NCBI GenBank assembly: GCA_035440755.1
Contig: DAORND010000001.1
Coordinates: 71,436-135,435, forward strand
Origin: Aquimonas sp002352135
GTDB lineage: Bacteria; Pseudomonadota; Gammaproteobacteria; Xanthomonadales; Xanthomonadaceae
Direction of reading: 5' to 3'
DNA: 64,000 bases
Positions 1 through 9,325 of this stretch are shown piece by piece. Position 1 is the first letter of the stretch; each line of letters begins with the position of its first letter. A program made the position numbers and the translations under genes. The notes beneath the pieces are model-generated. The model was not told where the DNA came from. It saw nothing but the letters and a program-made list of their open reading frames with translations, and searched no databases.

Positions 1-1
1 G

Positions 2-1516
2 CAGTCCGTCTTCGAGTATGCCAATCCCGATAAGGGTGCGCGTCCTGGAATCACCGCGCGCGAACTGCTGGATGCCGCCAGCGCGAAGATCGACAGCGGC
101 CTGAAAGCGGCGCCTGATTTGCAACTTCGGCAAATGCTGGCGTTGGGTTGGGTTTACCACGCCATGGGTCTGCCAACCGAAGCGCTGCAGCTTTTTGATA
201 AGGCAGCCGCGATTCCGTTTGCGGACGAGCGCACGCGCTTCGAGGTGCTGAACGCACAGGCGCAGGGGCTTTGGCGCCAGGGAGAACTTCGCAAGGCCGA
301 AACGGTCGCGCGTGCCGCGTATGAGGTCGCGCGGGAAGTTCTGCCCGAACTGTCCGAGGGGCGCGCGCAGTCGATGACGACGCTAGCCCTGATTCTTGAC
401 GAGAACTTCAAGCACGAAGAGTCCAAATCCCTTTTTGAGCAGGTTCTGCAGATCCGCACCACGCTGTTCGGGCCACGCAGCTTGAAGGTCTCAACGACAC
501 TGCACAATCTGGGCATGATGGCCCACCACATGGGCGACCTCGCCAAGGCTGAGCTACTGTATGCCGAGGCGCTCGCCATCAAGACGGAGCAGCTCGGGCG
601 CGCGCATCCGAATACCCTGACGACACTGGAAAATCAGGCCAGGGTGCGGCGTGATCGCGGTGACTATGCGACGGCGGAGACGCTTTTCCGCGAAATCCTG
701 CAGGCGCGAACCCGCATTCACGGAGAGCGCTCGTCCTTTGTCGCGGATGCGGCCAACGAGCTGGCCAATGTGCTGCATGACGCCGGGCGCTACCGGGACG
801 CTGAAGGTTTCTACCGGCAATCGTTGGATCTGACCGTGCTGCTTTCCGGGGAAGGCAGTGCCGATGCGGCGCGCCTGCAGAACAACCTGGCATCGCTGTA
901 TGAAGATCGTGGAGCCTATGCCAGTGCGGAGTCGCTGTATCGACAATCACTCGCCTCGCGTCTGACGCATCTGGGCGAAGGTCATGGTCTGGTGGCGCGT
1001 GCGCAGCACAATCTGGCGCGGGTGCTGGTCAAGCAGGGGCGCGATCTTGAGGCATCCTCCCTACTGGAGAAGGCCCTGCAGGCAAGGCGTCAGACCTTCG
1101 GTGAGGACGATGCGCAGACTCTCGGTTCCCGCGCATTGCAGGCGTGGTTGCTGGCGCGGCAGGGCGATCCTGTGCGGGCCGATGTTGACATTCAAAAGGT
1201 TGTTCTGGCCTTGCGTTCACTGCCCGAAGCGGACCCCTTGCTGAGAGTTTTCATTTATCGCTGCGAGGCCAATATTGCCGAGCTCTCCCGCGACCGCGAA
1301 CACCGTCGTTCGGCGCTGCAGCAGGCGGATGAGGTGCTGTCCAGTCACTGGGACGTGGCGCATCCCATCCGCGCGGAACTGCAATTGCTATTGGCCAGCG
1401 ATGCGGAACCGGCAGTGCGCAATGGGGAGGCCTTGCGTGCGGCGGCTACGGTGGTTCGGCGCGAACTGGACGCGGCGCATCCGGCGCAGCGCTTGCGACG
1501 TGAACTCGGTCTGTGA
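2..1516 (+). CDS. C-terminal part of a TPR-repeat protein (probably Ser/Thr kinase tail)
   Basis: The reading frame is open from the first bases of the window, so the 5' end is missing; an internal ATG at 119 is not the real start. The first ~40 residues (FEYANPDKGA, ITARELLDAASAKID, a proline, then a helical pair) match the linker between kinase and TPR regions in large Xanthomonadales Ser/Thr protein kinases. The rest is a ladder of ~42-residue kinesin-light-chain-type TPRs, recognisable by repeated A-LY-EAL-I, LHNLG and NNLASLY elements. The kinase domain itself lies outside the window, so the kinase assignment is inference. No signal peptide or membrane segment is seen in the visible part. 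The role is probably protein-protein interaction or signalling; the substrate is unknown. Confidence 0.75.
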   Translation, partial: QSVFEYANPDKGARPGITARELLDAASAKIDSGLKAAPDLQLRQMLALGWVYHAMGLPTEALQLFDKAAAIPFADERTRFEVLNAQAQGLWRQGELRKAETVARAAYEVAREVLPELSEGRAQSMTTLALILDENFKHEESKSLFEQVLQIRTTLFGPRSLKVSTTLHNLGMMAHHMGDLAKAELLYAEALAIKTEQLGRAHPNTLTTLENQARVRRDRGDYATAETLFREILQARTRIHGERSSFVADAANELANVLHDAGRYRDAEGFYRQSLDLTVLLSGEGSADAARLQNNLASLYEDRGAYASAESLYRQSLASRLTHLGEGHGLVARAQHNLARVLVKQGRDLEASSLLEKALQARRQTFGEDDAQTLGSRALQAWLLARQGDPVRADVDIQKVVLALRSLPEADPLLRVFIYRCEANIAELSRDREHRRSALQQADEVLSSHWDVAHPIRAELQLLLASDAEPAVRNGEALRAAATVVRRELDAAHPAQRLRRELGL

Positions 1517-1564
1517 ATTCGCTGCGAGAATCGACCTGCCAGCGGTTTGCTGCGGCGAGTCGAT

Positions 1565-1810
1565 TCAGGATGTCCGCCAGTCGCGAAGTCCGCTGATCAC
1601 TGCCGCCCGGTAGTGATCTGGGGTTGTCTTGCTCCGCTGATGCGTTACCACAACGGTCGGTGCGCGAGTCCGCAGACCGGGCGTCTGGCCGAGCTCGATC
1701 CGTTGCAACCAGTGCGCAACGTCCTGTGCGTCGGTGGGCAACAGGCTGCGCAGCCGCGGGGACCGGGTTTCGCGACGATCCAGCAGCGTTGCCTCGTTTG
1801 TCGTCGACAT
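1565..1810 (-). CDS. Small hypothetical protein (81 aa)
   Basis: An ATG at 1810 is preceded by GGAG six bases upstream, which is the main reason to consider this frame real; a TTG four codons further upstream is the alternative start. The product begins MSTTNEATLLDRRE and is rich in Arg, Thr and Leu with no membrane segment. I recognise no family. It fills most of the otherwise empty interval between the TPR gene and ettA and runs opposite to both. It could equally be a chance frame in GC-rich DNA. Confidence 0.35.
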   Translation of the reverse strand: MSTTNEATLLDRRETRSPRLRSLLPTDAQDVAHWLQRIELGQTPGLRTRAPTVVVTHQRSKTTPDHYRAAVISGLRDWRTS

Positions 1811-1921
1811 GTCCAACTCCAAGCGTGTTCAGGGAGTTCCATTCCAACCGTTGCGGACGACTTGATCGGGCCACGAAGCGACCCGGCGCTGATCGATTGG
1901 GGCAAAACGCGGGCAGCGCGC

Positions 1922-1927
1922 TAAAAT
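1922..1927 (+). promoter_or_regulatory. Putative -10 element TAAAAT upstream of ettA
   Basis: TAAAAT in the context gcgcTAAAATggcg lies 75 bases before the ettA start. No good -35 hexamer is seen at 16-18 bases; TTGGGG sits 19 bases away. The same GC-flanked TAAAAT occurs before hrpA and epmB in this window, which raises its credibility. Confidence 0.4.
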
Positions 1928-2001
1928 GGCGCCGTTCTTCAACGGCAGATTCCGCCGCGCATCCCGCGCGTCGCGGTCATGCCCATTGCTCCGGGTGAAC
2001 C

Positions 2002-3663
2002 ATGCAATACATCTACACCATGATCGGCGTCAGCAAGGTCGTGCCGCCGAAGCGCGAAATCATCAAGGACATTTCGCTGTCCTTCTTTCCCGGCGCAAAG
2101 ATCGGTCTGCTTGGCCTGAACGGTGCGGGCAAGTCCACGGTGCTGCGAATCATGGCGGGCGTGGACAAAGACTTCGTCGGGGAGGCCCGTCCGCAGCCCG
2201 GTATCAAAGTGGGCTATCTGGAACAGGAACCTCGCCTGCATCCCGAGCAAACCGTGCGCGAGGCGGTGGAAGAGGGCGTGGGCGACATCCTCACGGCGCA
2301 AGCAGAACTCGACAAGGTGTACGCCGCCTACGCGGAAGAAGGTGCGGATTTCGACAAGCTCGCATCCGAGCAGGCCCGCCTGGAGGCGATTCTCGAATCC
2401 GGTGACGCCCACACCTTGGAGCAGCAACTGGAAGTCGCCGCAGATGCGTTGCGTTTGCCGCCCTGGGAAGCCGTGGTGGGAAAGCTGTCGGGCGGTGAAA
2501 AGCGCCGTGTGGCGCTGTGTCGGCTGCTGTTGTCCAAGCCCGACATGCTCCTGCTCGACGAACCGACCAACCATCTCGACGCCGAGTCAGTGGAATGGCT
2601 GGAACAGTTCCTGGCGCGGTTCCCCGGAACCGTCGTAGCGGTGACGCATGATCGCTATTTCCTCGACAACGCCGCCGAGTGGATTCTTGAACTGGATCGC
2701 GGCCGCGGTATTCCGTGGAAGGGCAACTACACCGAGTGGCTGATGCAGAAGGACGAGCGCCTGAAGCAGGAAGAAAACCAGGAGAAGGCGCGTCAGAAGG
2801 CGATCGCCAAGGAACTGGAATGGGCGCGACAGAACGCCAAGGGCGGCCGCTCCAAGGGCAAGGCGCGTCTGGCACGTATCGAAGAGCTGCAAAGCGTCGA
2901 CTACCAACGCCGCAACGAGACCAACGAGATTTTCATTCCGCCGGGTGAGCGTTTGGGCAACAGCGTCATCGAGTTCAAACACGTCAGCAAGTCGTTTGGC
3001 GACCGCATGCTGATTGACGACCTGAGCTTCATCATTCCGGGTGGCGCCATCGTCGGCATCATCGGTCCCAACGGGGCCGGTAAGTCCACCTTGTTCAAGA
3101 TGATCACCGGGATCGAGAAGCCGGATTCGGGCGAGGTGGTGATCGGGCCGACGGTCAAGCTGGCCTATGTCGATCAGAGTCGCGACAAGCTGGAGGGCAA
3201 TCACAACGTCTTCCAGGAAGTGTCGGGCGGTTCGGACATCCTCAATATCAATGGCATCGAGATCCAGTCGCGCGCCTACATCGGGCGCTTCAACTTCAAG
3301 GGCCAGGACCAACAGAAGATCGTCAGCACGCTGTCGGGCGGTGAGCGTGGTCGCTTGCACTTGGCCAAGACCCTGCTGCAGGGCGGTAACGTGCTGCTGC
3401 TCGACGAACCGTCCAATGACCTCGATATCGAAACCCTGCGCGCGCTCGAAGATGCCCTGCTGGAGTTCCCGGGCTGCGTGATGGTGATCAGCCATGACCG
3501 CTGGTTCCTGGACCGCATCGCCACCCACATCCTCGCCTTCGAAGGCGATTCGCATGTGGAGTTCTTCCAGGGCAACTACCGTGAGTATGAGGAGGACAAG
3601 AAGCGCCGACTCGGCGAAGAAGGTGCCAAGCCGAAACGCGTGCGTTACAAGAAGCTGGTCTGA
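2002..3663 (+). CDS. ettA: Energy-dependent translational throttle protein EttA (ABC-F)
   Basis: A 553-aa soluble ABC-F protein with two ATP-binding cassettes and no membrane domain. The first Walker A is GLNGAGKST at residues 38-46, the second GPNGAGKST at ~355-363. Both signature motifs are LSGGE, and Walker B segments read LLLDEPTNHLD and LLLDEPSNDLD. The inter-domain linker contains the charged helical stretch typical of ABC-F proteins. The start MQYIYTMIGVSK and overall length match EttA, which binds the ribosomal E site and gates the first elongation step according to ADP/ATP ratio. A hairpin follows immediately. The gene stands alone on its strand, convergent with an EamA transporter. 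Confidence 0.96.
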   Translation: MQYIYTMIGVSKVVPPKREIIKDISLSFFPGAKIGLLGLNGAGKSTVLRIMAGVDKDFVGEARPQPGIKVGYLEQEPRLHPEQTVREAVEEGVGDILTAQAELDKVYAAYAEEGADFDKLASEQARLEAILESGDAHTLEQQLEVAADALRLPPWEAVVGKLSGGEKRRVALCRLLLSKPDMLLLDEPTNHLDAESVEWLEQFLARFPGTVVAVTHDRYFLDNAAEWILELDRGRGIPWKGNYTEWLMQKDERLKQEENQEKARQKAIAKELEWARQNAKGGRSKGKARLARIEELQSVDYQRRNETNEIFIPPGERLGNSVIEFKHVSKSFGDRMLIDDLSFIIPGGAIVGIIGPNGAGKSTLFKMITGIEKPDSGEVVIGPTVKLAYVDQSRDKLEGNHNVFQEVSGGSDILNINGIEIQSRAYIGRFNFKGQDQQKIVSTLSGGERGRLHLAKTLLQGGNVLLLDEPSNDLDIETLRALEDALLEFPGCVMVISHDRWFLDRIATHILAFEGDSHVEFFQGNYREYEEDKKRRLGEEGAKPKRVRYKKLV

Positions 3664-3684
3664 TCGACCCAAAGACCAGAACAA

Positions 3685-3708
3685 GAGGGCCGCAGTGATG
3701 CGGCCCTC
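3685..3708. terminator. Hairpin between convergent ettA and EamA transporter
   Basis: GAGGGCCGC and GCGGCCCTC form a perfect 9-bp stem with a 6-base loop, 21 bases after the ettA stop and 17 bases beyond the stop of the opposing gene. There is no clear T-run, so it may end transcription inefficiently, but its position suits a bidirectional terminator. Confidence 0.65.
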
Positions 3709-3724
3709 AGCGTTTGCGAGGTGC

Positions 3725-4678
3725 TCAGTCGATGACGTCCTTGGCCTCGGCGGCCATCAGCATTTCCGGATGCTGCGCGGGTTGCTGGCGTCGCGTTTGC
3801 CACCACTCCAGCAGAGGATGGGCGGTGACAGCGAGTAGCAGCAAGGTCACGCCGAGGTAGAAAGTCAAGCCCAACTCGCGTTGCTCATGGAACAGCACAA
3901 TGGCGAAAGCGATGGTGTAGACCGGCTCCAGATTCACCGCCATCTGTGCGCTGAAGGCGCTCATGTGGCGCAGCGCGACCAAGGACAAGGTGAAGGGCAA
4001 CAAAGTGCAGGCGTAAGCCAGCAGCAACAGATAGCCGCCATCACGCAAGTCCGGCCACCAGCCGCTGCCTTCCGGCAGCGGAAACAGCCGCAACAGCAGG
4101 GGTGACAACAGTCCGACCGTCGCAGCACCGGCGGCCATTTCCAGCGCCGTGACCGCCAAGGGATTGCCGTGCTCGACCAGGCGTTTGTTCAGGGCACTGA
4201 AGATCGCCACGATGAACGCGGAAAATACCCCGATGGCGATCCCGAGGTGCATGCCGCTGGGCACGCCGCCGACGACCAGCATCACGCCCGGAATCACGGC
4301 CACGCCAAGCAGCAGCTCGCGACGCTGGAAGGCGCGTTTCGCCAGGATCGGTTCAATCATGGAGACGAACACCGAACCCATCGCCATACAGGTCGCGGCG
4401 ACCGAGGCATTGGAAAGCTTGATCGAGGCGTAGAAGGTGACCCAGTGCAAAGCGACCAATGCACCGATACCCGCGTAGGCCCAGCGCAGCCGACCGCTCA
4501 TCGCGGCAAGGTGTCGCCAGATGCGCGGCATCAGCGCCAGCGTGCCCGCCACCAGCAGCATGCGCCACCACACCAAGGGCAAGGCTGCCAGTGAAATCAA
4601 CTTGCCGAGAATGGCGGTGAAGCCCCAAAGGAAGACGCAGAAGTGAATCTGCAGTTGCGCGCGCAGGGTGGGGGCCAC
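3725..4678 (-). CDS. EamA/DMT-family transporter
   Basis: A 317-aa inner-membrane protein with about ten hydrophobic segments arranged as two EamA halves. The first half begins IHFCVFLWGFTAILGKL and the second is around FSAFIVAIFSALNKRLV; the end is a short polar cytoplasmic tail (QTRRQQPAQ...). This is the drug/metabolite transporter layout (RhaT/YdcZ-like). Members export amino acids, nucleobases, riboflavin or other metabolites; nothing here fixes the substrate. It is transcribed alone, convergent with ettA. The ATG at 4678 begins MAPTLRAQLQIHF, and the hydrophobic region starts at once, so a downstream start is unlikely. Confidence 0.88.
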   Translation of the reverse strand: MAPTLRAQLQIHFCVFLWGFTAILGKLISLAALPLVWWRMLLVAGTLALMPRIWRHLAAMSGRLRWAYAGIGALVALHWVTFYASIKLSNASVAATCMAMGSVFVSMIEPILAKRAFQRRELLLGVAVIPGVMLVVGGVPSGMHLGIAIGVFSAFIVAIFSALNKRLVEHGNPLAVTALEMAAGAATVGLLSPLLLRLFPLPEGSGWWPDLRDGGYLLLLAYACTLLPFTLSLVALRHMSAFSAQMAVNLEPVYTIAFAIVLFHEQRELGLTFYLGVTLLLLAVTAHPLLEWWQTRRQQPAQHPEMLMAAEAKDVID

Positions 4679-4799
4679 GACAGGTCATCGGCGAGGACGG
4701 AAGGCGCAGTGTAGTGCGCCCAGTGCTTGGCGTCAGGGCCGCAAGCCGGCAAATGGCGAACCCGACCGCAGAGCCGGGTTCGCGTGAGGACAATCCGCT

Positions 4800-5273
4800 T
4801 CAGTCCAGCAACGAGCGCAACATCCACGCGTTCTTTTCGTGGATCACCAAGCGTTGCGTCAGCAGATCGGCGGTTGGCTCGTCACCCGCCTCGTCAGCCG
4901 ACTTCAGTACTTTGCGCGCACTCCGACAAACCGCTTCGTTGCCCAGCACGAGCTGCTTGATCATCTCTTTCGCCTCGGGAACGACGCCCTCCGCATCCTC
5001 GGCAATGCTGGTCAGCTTCGCCAGTTGCGCGTAAGTGCCAGGGGCCTTGAATCCCAGCGAACGGATGCGCTCGGCGATGGCGTCCAGCGCCGTCCATTGC
5101 TCGTTGTACTGACCTTCAAACATCAGATGCAGGCTGTTGAACATCGGCCCGGTGACGTTCCAGTGGTAGTTGTGCGTCTTCATGTAGAGCGTATAGGCGT
5201 CAGCCATGAAGTGCGACAGGCCGTCGGCCACCTTTTTGCGTTGTTTGTCGGTGATGCCAATGTCGATTTTCAT
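4800..5273 (-). CDS. dps: Dps-family DNA protection / ferritin-like protein
   Basis: A 157-aa four-helix ferritin-like protein. The start ATG at 5273 (MKIDIGITDKQRKKVADGL) has GAGG nine bases upstream; an earlier in-frame start would add a proline-rich stretch untypical of Dps. The ferroxidase signature is intact: HNYHWNVTG followed by LHLMFEGQYNEQW and LDAIAERIRSLG. Dps proteins form dodecamers that oxidise Fe(II) with hydrogen peroxide, store iron and often coat DNA in stationary phase. There is no long basic N-terminal tail, so direct DNA binding is uncertain. The gene is divergent from hrpA; no OxyR site was identified. Confidence 0.92.
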   Translation of the reverse strand: MKIDIGITDKQRKKVADGLSHFMADAYTLYMKTHNYHWNVTGPMFNSLHLMFEGQYNEQWTALDAIAERIRSLGFKAPGTYAQLAKLTSIAEDAEGVVPEAKEMIKQLVLGNEAVCRSARKVLKSADEAGDEPTADLLTQRLVIHEKNAWMLRSLLD

Positions 5274-5336
5274 CCTTGCAATCCTCAACTCTTGGGGGCG
5301 GGAGACGTGGTCAGCATACGCGGCTGGCTGGCGCGG

Positions 5337-5342
5337 TAAAAT
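5337..5342 (+). promoter_or_regulatory. Putative -10 element TAAAAT upstream of hrpA
   Basis: TAAAAT (gcggTAAAATtgaaa) lies 46 bases before the proposed hrpA TTG start and within the dps-hrpA divergent region. It resembles the hexamers found before ettA and epmB. A -35 box is not evident. Confidence 0.4.
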
Positions 5343-5388
5343 TGAAATCCCGTGGCCGAACGATAGCCACACTCAATGACGACCTGTC

Positions 5389-8300
5389 TTGACCAAGACC
5401 ACTTCGACCGAAGCGCGGCCTTCGCCTGCCGATGCTGACCTGCAACACGCGCGCCAGAACCTGCGACGCGGATTGAGTCGTGACCAGCGGCGTTTGCACG
5501 GTTTGTGGTCGGCCTGGTCGCGAGCCGTTGGTGATCAGGCCAAGCGCGCCGCGTTCGAGCAGGCAATGCAGGCATCGATCCAGGCGCGCGGGCAGAGAGC
5601 CGCCGCCAAGCCCATTCCTCACTTCGAGGATGATCTGCCGATCACCCGTGAGGCCGAGAACATCATCGCCAGCATTCGCCAACACCGCGTGGTGGTGATC
5701 GCGGGTGAAACCGGCTCGGGCAAGACCACCCAGTTACCCAAACTGTGTCTGGCGGCAGGGCGAGGTGAGGCAGGGATCATCGGTTGCACACAGCCGCGAC
5801 GCATTGCCGCGCGTTCTGTCGCGCGACGCGTGGCCGAAGAGTTGGGCACGCAGATTGGCGGCGCGGTCGGCTTCCAGGTGCGCTTCAACGAGCAGGTTGG
5901 CGAGCAGACCTACATCAAGTTCATGACCGACGGCATTCTGCTGGCGGAGATCCAGTCCGACCGTGAGCTGTCGCGCTACGACACCATCATTCTCGACGAG
6001 GCGCATGAGCGCAGTCTCAATATCGATTTTCTGCTTGGTTATCTGAAGACGCTGCTGCAGCGACGTCCTGACCTCAAGCTGATCGTCACCTCGGCCACCA
6101 TCGATACCGAGCGCTTCTCACGACACTTCGGTGGCGCACCGGTGATCAATGTCGAGGGCCGCAGCTATCCGGTGGAAACACGCTACCGCCCATTGGGTGG
6201 CAAGGTCGAGGCCTTGGGCGGTGAGGAAGTGATGTCGGTCAGCGATGGCGTTCTGGCCGCCATGGAGGAAATCAATCGCGAGAACCCGATGGGTGACGTG
6301 CTGATTTTCCTGCCGGGTGAGCGGGAGATTCGCGAAACGCACCTATTGCTGAGTCGGCGCAAGTACCGCGAGACCGTGGTGTTACCGCTGTATGCACGAC
6401 TGTCGACACGCGATCAGGACCTGGTGTTTCACCCTGGCCCGCAACGCCGCATCGTGCTGGCCACCAATGTCGCCGAAACCTCGCTGACGGTGCCGCGCAT
6501 TCGCTATGTGATTGATCCCGGCCAGGCGCGGGTGAAACGCTATAGCCCGCGGCAGAAGCTGGATCGACTGCAGGTCGAGGCGGTCAGCCAGGCCTCGTCC
6601 AATCAGCGTGCCGGGCGTTGTGGACGCATCGCGGCAGGGGTGTGTTTCCGCTTGTTTGGCGAAGAGGAGTTTCAGGCTCGACCGGCGTTTACAGACCCGG
6701 AAATCCTGCGCTCCGCCTTGTCGGGCGTGATCCTGCGGATGCTGGCGTTGGGGCTTGGGCGAATCGAACAGTTTCCCTTCATCGATGCCCCCGATGCCCG
6801 AGCCATCAACGATGGCTGGCAACAGTTGATCGAACTGGGCGCGGTGGATCGGGAGCGTCGGATCACAGAGCGCGGGCGCCGCATGGCGCGCCTGCCGATT
6901 GATCCGAAGCTGGCGCGCATGTTGCTGGCGGCAGGCGAGTTTGCTTGCGTGCGCGAGATGCTGGCGATTGTGGCTTTTCTCAGTATCCAGGACCCGCGCG
7001 AGCGACCCGCCGAAGCGCGCGAAGCGGCTGATAACGCGCATGCCTTGTTTGCCGATCCGCGTTCCGAGTTCGTGGGCATCCTGAAGCTCTGGGAGGCCTA
7101 CCAAGCCGAGCACGAAGCGCGCACGCAGTCGCAACTGCGCGATTGGTGCGGCAAGCACTTCCTGTCCTTCCTGCGCATGCGCGAGTGGCGTGAATTGCAC
7201 CGGCAGTTGTTGATTGCCAGCGAAGAGCTCGGCTTGGCGTTGGCGACGGAGGCCGCCGACTACCCAGCACTGCACAAAGCCATACTTTGTGGCTTGCCCT
7301 CGCAGATCGGTCGCAAGAACGAGAAGCAACAGTTCGAGGCCCCGCGTCAGCGTCGCTTCCAGTTGTTCCCCGGATCGGCACTGGCACGCAAACCGCCGCT
7401 TTGGGTTCTGTCTGCGGCCATGCTGGAAACCCAGAAGGTCTATGGCTTGATCAACGCCGCCATCGAGCCGGACTGGGTGATTGAGGTCGCCGCGCATTTG
7501 CTGAGCCGTCGGCACTACGACCCGCATTGGTCACGCAGCCAGGGGCGGGTTATCGCGTCCGAGCAAATCACTCTGCATGGTCTGGTGCTGGCACCGAAGC
7601 GACCGATTTCCTACGCCGCTATCGACTTCGCCCATGCGCGGCAGATCTTCATTCGCGAAGGCCTGGTCACCGGTGAGGTGAATCTGCGGATTCCGCTTTT
7701 GGAGCGCAATCAGCGCATCCTGCAGCGCGCCATGGAAGAAGAGGCCAAGCTGCGTCGCGTTGGCATCGTGATCGACGAGGAGGCACAGGCCGAGTGGTAC
7801 GCCAAGCGCCTGCCGGACAGTGTGGCATCAGCGCAGGAGCTGGAAGCCTGGTACAAGCGGCTCTCGCCTGAACAGCGCGCCGCCCTGGAATGGAAGGTCG
7901 ACGACCTGTTGCCACAGGACAGCACCGACGCCGCACGGTTTCCGTCCGCCTTCCATTTAGGCGAGGTGAGCCTGCGCCTGAGCTACCGTTTCGAGCCGGG
8001 CGCGCCAGATGACGGCGTCACCCTGCATCTGCCCTTGCAACTGTTGAATGCGCTGGATTCACGCGCTCTGGATTGGCTGGTGCCGGGCTTGCTGGAGGAT
8101 CGTGTGGCAGAGATGTTGCGCGGCTTGCCGAAAGCCCTGCGGCGCAATTTCGTGCCAGTGCCGGATTTTGCACGCGCCTTCATTGCCGTCATGACGCCAA
8201 GTTCGCCGGGGCGGTCGCGTGAATCCCTGCAGGCGGCGTTGGCCGCCTTCCTGCGCAAGGCGACGGGCGTCGAAGTGCCCCTGGAAGCTTGGGACGATGA

Positions 8301-9297
8301 GGCAGTTCCCGCACACTTGCGCTTCAATCTGCGCCTGTCGGAAGGGCGCAATGTGCTGGACGAGTCGCGCGACCTGAGGCAACTCAAGGCGCGTTGGGGC
8401 GAGCGGGCCCAAGCCGCGTTTGCGGCCGAGGCAGGCAAGCGACTCGAAGGGCAGGTGATCGACCACTTTCCAGCGGAGGGTGTCCCGGAGCAGATTCCTG
8501 GTGTGGCGGGTGTTCCCGCCTTCCCGGCCTTGGCAGCGCAGGGTGGCGAGGTGGTACTGCGCGTGTTTGCGGATCGCGACGCGGCACGGCATGAACATCC
8601 GCAAGGCGTGCGCGTGCTGTTGCTGCGCGCGGTGGCGGATCGCATCAAACAGGCGCGCAAGCAGTTGCCCATTTCGCCCCGTACCGGTTTGCTGTATGCC
8701 TCGGTAGAGAGCAGTGAGCGTCTACGCGAAGATCTGGTCGAGGCCGCGTTCAATGCGATCTGCGCCGATCTTCTGGTGGACATTCGCAGCAAGACGGCTT
8801 TCGATGGCTTGAGCCAACGCATCGGTCGCGAGCTGTTCGCCGAAGCCACCCGGCGCCTGCAGCTGACCGAGAACATTGTGGCGGCCTACGCGGAACTGCT
8901 GCCCTTGCTCAATCCGCCCTTGATGGGCTTTGCGACGGCCAACTACGACGACCTGCGCCAGCAACTGGCCGGACTCGTGCATCCCGGATTCCTGCGCGAT
9001 ACGCCGTTTGATCGCCTCAACGAGCTGCCACGTTTTTTGAAAGGAATGCGCCTGCGTGCCGAGCGCTTACGCAACGATCCTGGCAAGGATCAAGCACGGA
9101 TGCTGGAAGTGATTGGTTTCGCCCAAGCGTTGCGCGAGGCCACCCGCCACGGCATCGCCCAGCATCCCGCTTGGCAGGCGCTGCGCTGGGCACTGGAAGA
9201 GTTCAGGGTGTCGCTGTTTGCACAGGAGCTCGGTACACGGGAAACCGTGTCAGCCAAGCGTATGGGAAAGCTGTTGGAGCAAGCACGGGCGGGCTGA
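5389..9297 (+). CDS. hrpA: ATP-dependent RNA helicase HrpA (DEAH box)
   Basis: A 1302-aa DExH helicase of the usual HrpA length. Walker A AGETGSGKTTQ lies at residues 105-115, DEAH at 203-206, motif III SAT follows, and motif VI reads QRAGRCGR. After the two RecA-like domains come the winged-helix/HA2 region, an OB-fold and the long C-terminal DUF3418 region characteristic of bacterial HrpA. HrpA unwinds RNA and is implicated in mRNA processing and in clearing stalled ribosomes. The open frame begins with TTG at 5389 (MTKTTSTEARPSP); an ATG at 5376 is out of frame, so the exact start is uncertain. The stop codon is inside the loop of a hairpin at 9288-9305. Confidence 0.95.
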   Translation: MTKTTSTEARPSPADADLQHARQNLRRGLSRDQRRLHGLWSAWSRAVGDQAKRAAFEQAMQASIQARGQRAAAKPIPHFEDDLPITREAENIIASIRQHRVVVIAGETGSGKTTQLPKLCLAAGRGEAGIIGCTQPRRIAARSVARRVAEELGTQIGGAVGFQVRFNEQVGEQTYIKFMTDGILLAEIQSDRELSRYDTIILDEAHERSLNIDFLLGYLKTLLQRRPDLKLIVTSATIDTERFSRHFGGAPVINVEGRSYPVETRYRPLGGKVEALGGEEVMSVSDGVLAAMEEINRENPMGDVLIFLPGEREIRETHLLLSRRKYRETVVLPLYARLSTRDQDLVFHPGPQRRIVLATNVAETSLTVPRIRYVIDPGQARVKRYSPRQKLDRLQVEAVSQASSNQRAGRCGRIAAGVCFRLFGEEEFQARPAFTDPEILRSALSGVILRMLALGLGRIEQFPFIDAPDARAINDGWQQLIELGAVDRERRITERGRRMARLPIDPKLARMLLAAGEFACVREMLAIVAFLSIQDPRERPAEAREAADNAHALFADPRSEFVGILKLWEAYQAEHEARTQSQLRDWCGKHFLSFLRMREWRELHRQLLIASEELGLALATEAADYPALHKAILCGLPSQIGRKNEKQQFEAPRQRRFQLFPGSALARKPPLWVLSAAMLETQKVYGLINAAIEPDWVIEVAAHLLSRRHYDPHWSRSQGRVIASEQITLHGLVLAPKRPISYAAIDFAHARQIFIREGLVTGEVNLRIPLLERNQRILQRAMEEEAKLRRVGIVIDEEAQAEWYAKRLPDSVASAQELEAWYKRLSPEQRAALEWKVDDLLPQDSTDAARFPSAFHLGEVSLRLSYRFEPGAPDDGVTLHLPLQLLNALDSRALDWLVPGLLEDRVAEMLRGLPKALRRNFVPVPDFARAFIAVMTPSSPGRSRESLQAALAAFLRKATGVEVPLEAWDDEAVPAHLRFNLRLSEGRNVLDESRDLRQLKARWGERAQAAFAAEAGKRLEGQVIDHFPAEGVPEQIPGVAGVPAFPALAAQGGEVVLRVFADRDAARHEHPQGVRVLLLRAVADRIKQARKQLPISPRTGLLYASVESSERLREDLVEAAFNAICADLLVDIRSKTAFDGLSQRIGRELFAEATRRLQLTENIVAAYAELLPLLNPPLMGFATANYDDLRQQLAGLVHPGFLRDTPFDRLNELPRFLKGMRLRAERLRNDPGKDQARMLEVIGFAQALREATRHGIAQHPAWQALRWALEEFRVSLFAQELGTRETVSAKRMGKLLEQARAG

Positions 9298-9322
9298 CGC
9301 CCGCCACGATGTCAACGACATC
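9288..9322. terminator. Two small hairpins at the hrpA 3' end
   Basis: GGCGGGC/GCCCGCC (9288-9294 and 9299-9305) is a perfect 7-bp stem whose loop holds the hrpA stop. GATGTC-AAC-GACATC (9308-9322) follows. Both lie before the convergent gene ending at 9326. There is no T-run; a terminator role is inferred from position. Confidence 0.45.
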
Positions 9323-9325
9323 GCG

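Noticed and set aside
2587..3684. 365-codon minus-strand frame opposite ettA
   Set aside because: Antisense shadow of conserved ABC-F cassettes; no ribosome site or known motif.
6382..7527. 381-codon minus-strand frame inside hrpA
   Set aside because: Shadow of the helicase reading frame, no domain recognised.
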